From Actinomycetota bacterium (lineage in GTDB: Bacteria; Actinomycetota; Actinomycetes; Nanopelagicales; Nanopelagicaceae): a DNA stretch of 7,982 nucleotides. The notes under the pieces are model-generated. The model was not told where the DNA came from, ran no database searches, and saw only the letters and a program-made list of their open reading frames with translations. The stretch is taken from assembly GCA_009700405.1 (NCBI GenBank), contig WLMD01000074.1, forward strand, positions 1-7,982, read 5' to 3'. A program made the translations under genes and the position numbers. Of the stretch, positions 1-5,614 are shown piece by piece. The first letter of the stretch is position 1. Every line of letters starts with the position of its first letter.

Positions 1-536
1 GCCTGGGGCAATTGAAAGGTTTGGCCATATCGAGAATTAAATCGTCCAGCTAAATCTCTTGTTAATTCGATATGTTGACGCTGATCCTCTCCGACAGGAA
101 CCCTGTCTGCCTGATAGAGCAAAATATCAGCAGCCTGAAGCATTGGATAGGTAAAGAGCCCTACCGCTGTGCGATCAGTTCCAGATTTCTGTGATTTGTC
201 TTTAAATTGAGTCATTCTGCTTGCTTCACCAAATCCTGCCAAACACTCCATAATCCAACCCAACTGATTATGTTGAGATATATGGGATTGCAAAAATAGC
301 GTGCATTTATTGGGATCAACGCCCAAGGCAATGAGTTGGGCAGCCGATACAAGTGTGCGCTTTCGCAATAACGCTGGATCGGTTTCGATTGTTAGAGCAT
401 GAAGATCGACGACGCAGTAGAAAGCATCATGATCTGCTTGCAATTCCACCCATTGTTTAATTGCGCCTAAATAGTTTCCAAGGTGAAAGGAATCATGTGT
501 TGGCTGGATGCCTGAAAGTACGCGTGGGCGGGTCAT
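1..536 (-). CDS. trpS: Tryptophanyl-tRNA synthetase, N-terminal part (cut by left window edge)
   Basis: Charges tRNA(Trp) with tryptophan in the cytoplasm; class I aminoacyl-tRNA synthetase. The minus-strand frame opens at an ATG whose first base is position 536 and stays open to the edge, giving 178 residues of a protein usually about 330-350 long. It begins MTRPRVLSGIQP and carries the HIGH-type ATP motif as SFHLGNYLGA (residues 16-25). Other TrpS signatures are the dimer and tryptophan-pocket segment YPMLQAADILLY (130-141) and GEDQRQHIELTRDLA (149-163). The KMSKS loop lies in the missing part. The start is 20 bp downstream of the CNNM/CorC gene on the same strand, so co-transcription is likely. 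No Shine-Dalgarno sequence is visible in the gap; a weak GAGAAT hexamer sits 7 nt before the ATG. The identity is family knowledge and secure; co-transcription is inferred. Confidence 0.96.
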   Translation of the reverse strand, partial: MTRPRVLSGIQPTHDSFHLGNYLGAIKQWVELQADHDAFYCVVDLHALTIETDPALLRKRTLVSAAQLIALGVDPNKCTLFLQSHISQHNQLGWIMECLAGFGEASRMTQFKDKSQKSGTDRTAVGLFTYPMLQAADILLYQADRVPVGEDQRQHIELTRDLAGRFNSRYGQTFQLPQ

Positions 537-556
537 AGGGTTGATTCTCGCATGGA

Positions 557-1858
557 TTAAAGGGTGCGTGCGATCAATAGTCGTCCCGCACGCTTTCCTT
601 CCATGGACAGCACCGTGACACGCAAACCATTGATATTCACAACATCATGTTCACGAGGTATTCGGCCCAGAAAATGCATCACAAACCCACTAGCCGTCTC
701 ATATGGACCATCTGGGAAATCGATTTCTGCCTCATCGCGCAAATCCTCGATAGAAATCAGGCCATCTACTTCGAAATCGCCGGTGCGAGATTCTTGAGAA
801 ACGTCAACTTCATGGGAATCGTACTCATCGCGAATATCTCCGATTAGGCACTCGACGAGATCTTCCATGGTGATGATTCCATCAGTGCCACCGTATTCAT
901 CAAGGACAATTGCTAAATGTTGACGCTGGTTGCGCATTTCTGTTAATGCCGGAAGGACACCTTTTGTTCCTGGTAAAAACATTATTGGTCTTACCAATTC
1001 TTGAATCTTTCCCCCATTACCACCGAGAGAGGTATCTAGAAGGTCTCGCACATGGATGAATCCAATGACTTCATCTGAGGATCCACGTACTACGGGGTAT
1101 CTGGAATGTGCGCGATCAACTGCAAGCGCAATTGCTTTTCCGATAGATAAAGACCCGTCAAGAAAATCAACTTCGGTACGAGGAACCATCACTTCGTGAA
1201 CTTGTCGCTCACTAGCATTAAATACCTCTTCCACAATGTCGCGTTCTTCATCCGTGAGTGCGGCGTGACCTGAAACTAAATCAAGTAATTCCTCTTCTGA
1301 CATTTGAGTGCGTGCCTCGTGAGGATCTATTCCGAATATACGCACGATGAAATTTGTTGAGTGTGAAAGCAACCAAATTATTGGGCGAAAAACCATTGCC
1401 AAAACGTCGATTATCGGAGCCGCAGCAAGCGCGATTGCCTCAGTTCTAAAAAGAGCTAAACGCTTGGGCACGAGTTCGCCAAAGACCAATGAGAAATACG
1501 CAATAATTAAAGTTAAGCCAATCAAAGACAAGGTATTACTCCACCCGCGAGTCAAGCCAAGACTCTCTAACCATGGTTCTACATAGGTTCCGATGCGCTC
1601 TGCTCCAAGTGCTGCAGAAAGAAATCCGCAAACAGTCACGCCAACTTGAGCGGCAGCTAAGAATCGGTTGGGGTTTTGCGAGAGAGCCGCAACGCGTGCC
1701 CCGCGACGCCCCTTTGTCGCCATCTGGCGAATCTGGCTATCGCGCAAGGAGATGAGGGCAATCTCGGCGGCGACGAAAAGAGCGGCAAGGAGAATTAAGC
1801 CAGCCACTACCCCGATATCGGTAAATAAGGCGCCTAGGGAGCGGGGGTCAGAGGACAT
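557..1858 (-). CDS. CNNM/CorC (HlyC/CorC) family membrane protein with DUF21, CBS pair and CorC_HlyC domains
   Basis: A 433-residue integral membrane protein of the CNNM/CorC group, whose studied members act in magnesium efflux or homeostasis (for example B. subtilis YhdP and S. aureus MpfA); older annotations call it hemolysin-like. The N-terminal DUF21 region has hydrophobic helices at about 13-35, 68-86, 108-128 and 143-165 and the motif FGELVPKRLAL (126-136). A helical linker with SEEELLDLV (187-195) leads into a CBS pair (about 220-275 and 285-340), including MVPRTEVDFL (224-233) and DEYGGTDGIITMEDL (320-334). A CorC_HlyC domain fills about 355-433. The length is typical and no frame break is seen. 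The ATG at 1858 is preceded by AAGG only 1 nt away, too close for a normal Shine-Dalgarno; a TATCCT hexamer 6 nt before the ATG fits leaderless transcription. The transported ion in this organism is inferred, not shown. Confidence 0.93.
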   Translation of the reverse strand: MSSDPRSLGALFTDIGVVAGLILLAALFVAAEIALISLRDSQIRQMATKGRRGARVAALSQNPNRFLAAAQVGVTVCGFLSAALGAERIGTYVEPWLESLGLTRGWSNTLSLIGLTLIIAYFSLVFGELVPKRLALFRTEAIALAAAPIIDVLAMVFRPIIWLLSHSTNFIVRIFGIDPHEARTQMSEEELLDLVSGHAALTDEERDIVEEVFNASERQVHEVMVPRTEVDFLDGSLSIGKAIALAVDRAHSRYPVVRGSSDEVIGFIHVRDLLDTSLGGNGGKIQELVRPIMFLPGTKGVLPALTEMRNQRQHLAIVLDEYGGTDGIITMEDLVECLIGDIRDEYDSHEVDVSQESRTGDFEVDGLISIEDLRDEAEIDFPDGPYETASGFVMHFLGRIPREHDVVNINGLRVTVLSMEGKRAGRLLIARTL

Positions 1859-1864
1859 GCCTTA

Positions 1865-1870
1865 AGGATA
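1865..1870 (-). promoter_or_regulatory. Possible -10 element for leaderless transcription of the CNNM/CorC gene
   Basis: On the minus strand, TATCCT ends exactly 6 nt before the ATG at 1858, the geometry in which the A of the ATG would be the first transcribed base. No TTGACA-like -35 is visible about 17 nt upstream. Leaderless mRNAs are common in Actinomycetota, and the AAGG next to the ATG is too close to serve as a usual ribosome binding site. This is weak evidence from position and a 4-of-6 consensus match. Confidence 0.3.
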
Positions 1871-1922
1871 TAGCCAGGCACTTCCCTTCTCGCCTGCTTA
1901 TGGCGTAATCTCCAGCCACAGC

Positions 1923-1939
1923 ATTTGGGAAATCCAAAT
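1923..1939. repeat. Short inverted repeat, candidate operator upstream of the MsiK-like ATPase gene
   Basis: ATTTGG, five bases (GAAAT), then CCAAAT form a perfect 6-bp inverted repeat in the divergent intergenic region, 58 bp before the ATG of the ATPase gene. It could be a binding site for a sugar-responsive regulator or a small hairpin in the leader. Repeats of this size also occur by chance, and no promoter was recognised with confidence around it. Confidence 0.3.
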
Positions 1940-1960
1940 GACCTTCATCCAACGGACCGT

Positions 1961-1978
1961 CGGGCACGTACCTGCCCG
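1961..1978 (+). other. GC-rich hairpin just upstream of the MsiK-like gene's ribosome binding site
   Basis: CGGGCA, a six-base loop (CGTACC) and TGCCCG form a perfect 6-bp stem ending 3 nt before the AAGGAG ribosome binding site. No T-run follows, so it is not an intrinsic terminator. It may stabilise the mRNA 5' end or keep the ribosome binding site exposed. The structure is directly visible; the role is inferred. Confidence 0.4.
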
Positions 1979-1981
1979 GAG

Positions 1982-1987
1982 AAGGAG
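1982..1987 (+). promoter_or_regulatory. Strong Shine-Dalgarno site fixing the MsiK-like start at 1997
   Basis: AAGGAG lies 9 nt before the ATG at 1997. It rules out the longer in-frame reading from the TTG at 1925, which would add 24 polar residues unlike any MalK/MsiK N-terminus. The protein starting MASVVFDKATRIYPG matches the family start exactly. Confidence 0.8.
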
Positions 1988-1996
1988 CGTTTCAGC

Positions 1997-3079
1997 ATGG
2001 CATCAGTCGTATTCGATAAAGCAACACGTATCTATCCAGGAACAACCGCCCCAGCCGTAGACAAACTAGATCTCGTCGTCAATGACGGCGAATTTCTTGT
2101 ATTAGTTGGTCCATCAGGTTGCGGAAAGTCAACATCACTTCGAATGTTGGCCGGACTTGAAGAAATTGATAACGGACGAATCCTTATCGGAGATCGTGAC
2201 GTTACAAATATCGCGCCAAAAGACCGTGACATCGCAATGGTTTTCCAGTCATATGCTCTTTACCCTCATATGACCGTCGCAGAGAACATGGGCTTTGCAC
2301 TTAAAATTGCAGGCACTCCAAAAGACGAACGTGAACGTCGCGTACTCGAAGCCGCAAAATTACTTGACCTTGAGCCATACCTAGAGCGCAAGCCAAAAGC
2401 TCTATCAGGTGGTCAACGTCAACGTGTTGCTATGGGCCGTGCAATTGTCCGCGAACCACAGGTCTTCCTTATGGATGAACCACTGTCAAACTTGGATGCC
2501 AAGTTGCGCGTAGCTACACGTACACAAATTGCTGCGCTACAGCGTCGTCTTGGAATCACCACCGTTTATGTAACACACGATCAAGTTGAAGCTATGACCA
2601 TGGGTGATCGCGTAGCGGTTCTCAAAGATGGTCTCTTGCAACAAGTTGATACACCTCGCAATCTTTACGATAACCCTGCCAACGCATTCGTTGCTGGATT
2701 TATCGGATCACCTGCTATGAACTTGCTCGTCGCGCCAGTAACTGATGGCAAGGCAATTCTTGGTGGTCTCTCAATCCCAGCACCTGCTAACGCCGGAAAA
2801 TCTGTAACAGTCGGAATCCGCCCTGAAGGATTTAGCCCTTCAAGTGGTGGCTTCGATGTCATCGTTGAGGTTGTTGAAGAACTAGGCGCCGACGCATTCG
2901 TTTACGGCAAGCCTGCCGACTCAACTGTGAAGTTCGCACATTCAACAGATGAAGGTGCTCAAGTAATCCTTCGTTGGGATCCAAAGAATCCACCAAAGCC
3001 AGGAACAACGGTTTCGGTATCGGCTAATCCAGCTGGAATCCACTTCTTTGATTCAGTAACTGGAGAACGTCTTAAGTAA
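1997..3079 (+). CDS. msiK: Orphan ATPase subunit for sugar ABC importers (MsiK/MalK/UgpC type)
   Basis: A 360-residue cytoplasmic ATPase that hydrolyses ATP to drive carbohydrate import through ABC permeases. All catalytic motifs are present: Walker A GPSGCGKST (38-46), Q-loop MVFQSYALYPHM (Gln84), signature LSGGQ (136-140), Walker B VFLMDE (156-161) and H-loop THD (His194). From about 235 to the end is the MalK-type regulatory OB/TOBE region with GFIGSPAMNLL and GIRPEGF. The sequence closely resembles Streptomyces MsiK as I remember it, where one ATPase serves several sugar importers. No permease or binding-protein gene adjoins it here, which fits that shared role. Codon choice (many CGT and GGT) suggests high expression. 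The gene sits alone between a divergent promoter region and a terminator, so it is probably monocistronic. The transported sugars cannot be read from this window. Confidence 0.95.
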   Translation: MASVVFDKATRIYPGTTAPAVDKLDLVVNDGEFLVLVGPSGCGKSTSLRMLAGLEEIDNGRILIGDRDVTNIAPKDRDIAMVFQSYALYPHMTVAENMGFALKIAGTPKDERERRVLEAAKLLDLEPYLERKPKALSGGQRQRVAMGRAIVREPQVFLMDEPLSNLDAKLRVATRTQIAALQRRLGITTVYVTHDQVEAMTMGDRVAVLKDGLLQQVDTPRNLYDNPANAFVAGFIGSPAMNLLVAPVTDGKAILGGLSIPAPANAGKSVTVGIRPEGFSPSSGGFDVIVEVVEELGADAFVYGKPADSTVKFAHSTDEGAQVILRWDPKNPPKPGTTVSVSANPAGIHFFDSVTGERLK

Positions 3080-3092
3080 GAGTTGAATTAAT

Positions 3093-3131
3093 AAAAATAA
3101 CCCTCGGTCATTGCGACCGAGGGTTATTTTT
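3093..3131. terminator. Bidirectional intrinsic terminator between msiK and icd
   Basis: A perfect 17-bp inverted repeat (3093-3109 with 3115-3131) around a 5-base loop (ATTGC). The core CCCTCGGTC/GACCGAGGG is flanked by A-run and T-run arms, so a U-tract follows the GC stem on either strand. It lies 13 bp after the msiK stop and 13 bp after the icd stop, serving both converging transcripts. Confidence 0.93.
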
Positions 3132-3144
3132 TTAGATAATTCCG

Positions 3145-4359
3145 TTAAGCCATTGCCTTCTGCAAGTTCTCATCAATCGATGCCAAGAACTCTTGTGTGG
3201 TTTGGTATGGGGCATCTGAAGAAATCAGAATTGCCAAGTCCTTTGTCATCTTTCCTGATTCGACTGTCTCAATGCAGACCCGCTCTAAAGTTGACGCAAA
3301 CTTTGCAAGCTCAGGAGTGTTGTCCAGTTTTGCGCGGTGAGCTAAGCCCTGAGTCCAAGCGAAAATTGATGCAATCGGATTTGTCGATGTTGGCTTGCCT
3401 TTCTGGTGTTCACGGAAGTGACGAGTCACTGTGCCGTGGGCTGCTTCAGCTTCTACAGTCTTTCCATCTGGAGTCATCAAAACACTCGTCATCAACCCAA
3501 GTGATCCATAACCCTGTGCGATGGTGTCAGACTGAACGTCTCCGTCATAGTTCTTACAAGCCCAGACATAGCCACCTTCCCAGCGAAGCGCAGTTGCAAC
3601 CATGTCATCAATAAGGCGATGCTCGTAGGTGATACCTAACTTCTCAAACTCAGACTTGAATTCCTTTTCGTAGATATCTTGGAAAATATCTTTGAAGCGT
3701 CCGTCATAGGCCTTAAGAATTGTGTTCTTCGTTGAAAGAAATACCGGGTACTTTCGCAAGATGCCATAGTTAAGAGATGCACGTGCAAAGTCGCGGATTG
3801 ACTCATCTACGTTGTACATACCCATTGCAACGCCAGAACCTTCGAATTTGTAGACTTCAAATTCAATGGGTGCAGAATTGTCTTCAGGGGTAAATGTCAT
3901 TGTTAAAGTTCCGGCTCCGGGAACTAAGAAATCGGTTGCCTTGTACTGATCGCCAAAGGCATGACGGCCGATAACGATTGGCTTGGTCCAGTGTGGAACT
4001 AAGCGAGGCACATTGCTAATGATGATTGGTTCGCGAAAAATAACTCCACCGAGGATATTACGGACGGTTCCGTTAGGTGATTTCCACATCTTCTTCAACT
4101 TAAATTCTTCTACGCGCGCTTCATCTGGAGTGATCGTTGCGCATTTAACGCCGACGCCATGCTTTTGGATTGCATGAGCTGAATCAATTGTGACCTGATC
4201 ATTAGTGGCATCACGGTGCTCCATGCCGAGGTCGTAGTACTCTAAATTGATATCCAAATAAGGCAAGATCAACTGTTCTTTGATGAACTGCCAGATAATG
4301 CGTGTCATTTCATCGCCGTCAAGCTCTACAACGGTTCCGACAACTTTAATCTTGTTCAT
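3145..4359 (-). CDS. icd: NADP-dependent isocitrate dehydrogenase, eukaryote-like homodimeric type
   Basis: Oxidatively decarboxylates isocitrate to 2-oxoglutarate, producing NADPH for the TCA cycle and biosynthesis. At 404 residues it belongs to the type II homodimeric family shared with human IDH1, not the roughly 740-residue monomeric form of many actinomycetes. Substrate residues fall almost on IDH1 numbering: Thr77, Ser94, Arg100, Arg109, Arg132 (in GRHAFGDQY) and Tyr139, then Lys211, Asp251, Asp274 and Asp278 shifted by one. The NADP-binding segment HGTVTRH is at 308-314, with Arg313 and His314 matching the NADP-specificity pair. Earlier conserved stretches include GDEMTRIIW (15-23) and MWKSPNGTVRNILGG (91-105). 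The ATG at 4359 follows a GGAG 6 nt upstream. It is the last gene of the run, 21 bp after mdh and ending at the shared terminator. Intact; identity is secure. Confidence 0.97.
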   Translation of the reverse strand: MNKIKVVGTVVELDGDEMTRIIWQFIKEQLILPYLDINLEYYDLGMEHRDATNDQVTIDSAHAIQKHGVGVKCATITPDEARVEEFKLKKMWKSPNGTVRNILGGVIFREPIIISNVPRLVPHWTKPIVIGRHAFGDQYKATDFLVPGAGTLTMTFTPEDNSAPIEFEVYKFEGSGVAMGMYNVDESIRDFARASLNYGILRKYPVFLSTKNTILKAYDGRFKDIFQDIYEKEFKSEFEKLGITYEHRLIDDMVATALRWEGGYVWACKNYDGDVQSDTIAQGYGSLGLMTSVLMTPDGKTVEAEAAHGTVTRHFREHQKGKPTSTNPIASIFAWTQGLAHRAKLDNTPELAKFASTLERVCIETVESGKMTKDLAILISSDAPYQTTQEFLASIDENLQKAMA

Positions 4360-4365
4360 TTATTT

Positions 4366-4375
4366 CTCCGCTCCT
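4366..4375 (-). promoter_or_regulatory. Tandem Shine-Dalgarno-like sites before icd
   Basis: On the minus strand AGGAG (4375-4371) and GGAG (4369-4366) lie within the 21-bp mdh-icd gap, the nearer one 6 nt before the icd ATG. This supports that start and independent, efficient translation of icd on a joint message. Several other starts on this strand lack a normally spaced site. Confidence 0.65.
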
Positions 4376-4380
4376 AAAGC

Positions 4381-5340
4381 CTAGAGGCTTTGTACATCTG
4401 CTTGTTTTGTGCGAACGGCCTCTGCAGCCACTTTTAGTTCAGCTAACTCGGTAGCTGAAAGATCTGTTTCGACAACCTTTACGATTCCTGCACGACCAAT
4501 TTGGGCTTCCACTCCGAGATACACGCCGGAGATTCCGTACTCTCCATCAACCCAAGCGCACACTGGCATAACAATGCCGGCATCTTCGATAACTGCTTTA
4601 GCCATACGAGCCGCGGCGGCAGAAGGTGCATAGTAAGCAGAACCAGTCTTAAGTAGAGCAACAATCTCTGCCCCACCATTACGAGTGCGGGTTACCAAAT
4701 CATCAATTTCTTCTGCTGAAAGTCTCCCTGATAATGGTTGGCCATCTACTGTGCAACGGCTAGGAACTGGAACCATAGTGTCACCATGAGAACCAAGTGT
4801 CAGAGTTTTCACCGAACCAACTGCAACTCCAAGTTTTTCCGCAACGAAATTTGTAAAACGTGCGGTGTCTAGCATTCCTGCTTGTCCCATCACGCGGTTA
4901 CGAGGAAAGCCTGTTGCCAATTGCGCAAGAGCAGTCATTTCATCGAGTGGGTTTGAAACCACAATAATCACGGCGTTTGGGCTGTGCTTGGCAATGTTTT
5001 CAGCAACTCCACGAACAATTCCAGCGTTCACACCGATGAGATCCATACGGCTCATGCCAGGTTTGCGAGGAAGCCCTGCAGTAATGACCACTACATCTGA
5101 ATTGGCAGTTGCTTCATAACCGGCACCTTCAGGTGTTGTCGTAGCTCCGACGACTTTTGTTTCAAATCCTTCGATGGAACGTGATTGATTAATATCTAGT
5201 GCAATGCCTTCTGGCTTTCCTTCAACAATGTCAGTCAGAACAACTGTTTCGAAAACATTGTATTCAGCCAATCGCAGAGCTGTTGTTGAGCCATAAAATC
5301 CTGCTCCGACTACTGTGACTTTGCTTCCCATATCCTTCAC
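4381..5340 (-). CDS. mdh: Malate dehydrogenase (LDH-like type)
   Basis: Interconverts malate and oxaloacetate with NAD+ in the TCA cycle. The 319-residue reading shows a Rossmann motif GAGFYGS (12-18) and Asp37 at the end of the second strand, which favours NAD over NADP. The active-site loop RKPGMSR (92-98) has Arg where lactate dehydrogenases have Gln, marking malate specificity. VSNPLDEMTAL (128-138), Asp158-Arg161 in DTARF, and the catalytic His185 in GSHGDTMVP complete the site. The start is uncertain: the GTG at 5340 has GGAAGG only 2 nt upstream, while the in-frame ATG at 5331 places GGAAGG 11 nt upstream and would give MGSKVTVVGAG, a more usual N-terminus of 316 residues. It precedes icd by 21 bp and follows the DUF3017-like gene after 52 bp containing a palindrome. 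Identity is secure; only the first three residues are in doubt. Confidence 0.96.
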   Translation of the reverse strand: MKDMGSKVTVVGAGFYGSTTALRLAEYNVFETVVLTDIVEGKPEGIALDINQSRSIEGFETKVVGATTTPEGAGYEATANSDVVVITAGLPRKPGMSRMDLIGVNAGIVRGVAENIAKHSPNAVIIVVSNPLDEMTALAQLATGFPRNRVMGQAGMLDTARFTNFVAEKLGVAVGSVKTLTLGSHGDTMVPVPSRCTVDGQPLSGRLSAEEIDDLVTRTRNGGAEIVALLKTGSAYYAPSAAAARMAKAVIEDAGIVMPVCAWVDGEYGISGVYLGVEAQIGRAGIVKVVETDLSATELAELKVAAEAVRTKQADVQSL

Positions 5341-5373
5341 TGCCTTCCATCTGGTTGTTGACTAGGAAAACTC

Positions 5374-5387
5374 TCTTGACGTCAAGA
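5374..5387. promoter_or_regulatory. Perfect 14-bp palindrome, candidate operator for mdh-icd
   Basis: TCTTGAC/GTCAAGA reads identically on both strands. It lies in the 52-bp gap between the DUF3017-like stop and the mdh start, the longest gap in the minus-strand run. It is too short and lacks a T-run and loop for an intrinsic terminator. Its dyad symmetry fits a dimeric repressor site, and it would overlap the transcription start predicted from the TAGAAT hexamer just upstream. The regulator is unknown. Confidence 0.5.
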
Positions 5388-5389
5388 TA

Positions 5390-5395
5390 ATTCTA
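5390..5395 (-). promoter_or_regulatory. Possible -10 element of an internal mdh-icd promoter
   Basis: TAGAAT (5395-5390 on the minus strand) matches the TATAAT consensus at 5 of 6 positions and overlaps the stop codon of the DUF3017-like gene. Transcription would begin near 5383, at the centre of the 14-bp palindrome. TTGGCA lies 21 nt and TTGCAC 14 nt upstream; neither has the ideal 17-nt spacing, so the -35 is unclear. Confidence 0.35.
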
Positions 5396-5614
5396 GCGCC
5401 CGCGTGGCAGTGCAATTGCCAAGGCGAAGAGGGCTATCGCCAATGCCAAGGGTAGGAATCTCCCGATGGCACGCTCATTTTTCTGGAAAAGGGCTAAAGC
5501 AGCGCACCCACACGCAATGAGTATGGATCCGCCTCGCACAATTCCAAAAATACCTAAAAGGACTCCGAGGGCGATAACCGCATAGCTTGCAAGTGAAAAG
5601 CGAGTTAACGACAT
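5393..5614 (-). CDS. Small DUF3017-like three-helix membrane protein
   Basis: A 73-residue, very hydrophobic protein with three predicted membrane helices at about 9-26, 29-43 and 53-69, joined by a short polar loop (QKNERAIGR, 44-52) and ending in the basic tail RGR. I identify it as DUF3017-like from size, helix pattern and position: actinobacterial genomes commonly carry a DUF3017 gene between folD and mdh, as here. No catalytic motif is visible and no function is known to me. The ATG at 5614 overlaps the last 10 bases of folD (GCATGTCG spans the Ala-Cys codons of folD), and no Shine-Dalgarno is visible, so translation is probably coupled to folD. That it is a real gene is supported by the overlap and the conserved order; the family assignment is an inference that a profile search would settle. 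Confidence 0.8.
   Translation of the reverse strand: MSLTRFSLASYAVIALGVLLGIFGIVRGGSILIACGCAALALFQKNERAIGRFLPLALAIALFALAIALPRGR

Noticed and set aside
72..927. TGTTGACGCTG occurring twice (near 72 and near 917) as a possible repeat.
   Set aside because: Both copies lie within unrelated conserved coding sequence (trpS and the CNNM/CorC gene) encoding QRQH-type residues; the match is short and explained by shared codons.
1961..1978. The msiK leader hairpin as an intrinsic terminator or attenuator.
   Set aside because: The stem is only 6 bp and is followed by a purine-rich ribosome binding site, not a T-run.
1925..1996. In-frame extension of the MsiK-like ATPase from a TTG at 1925 (24 extra residues).
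   Set aside because: The added residues are polar and unlike any MalK/MsiK N-terminus, and a strong AAGGAG stands 9 nt before the ATG at 1997.
3111..3614. A 167-codon plus-strand open frame opposite icd.
   Set aside because: It is antisense to a fully conserved enzyme, its translation is low-complexity Ser/Leu/Gln/His-rich without recognisable motifs, and it begins inside the terminator hairpin.
5374..5387. The mdh upstream palindrome as an intrinsic terminator.
   Set aside because: It has no loop and no T-run after it; the dyad fits a protein-binding site better.
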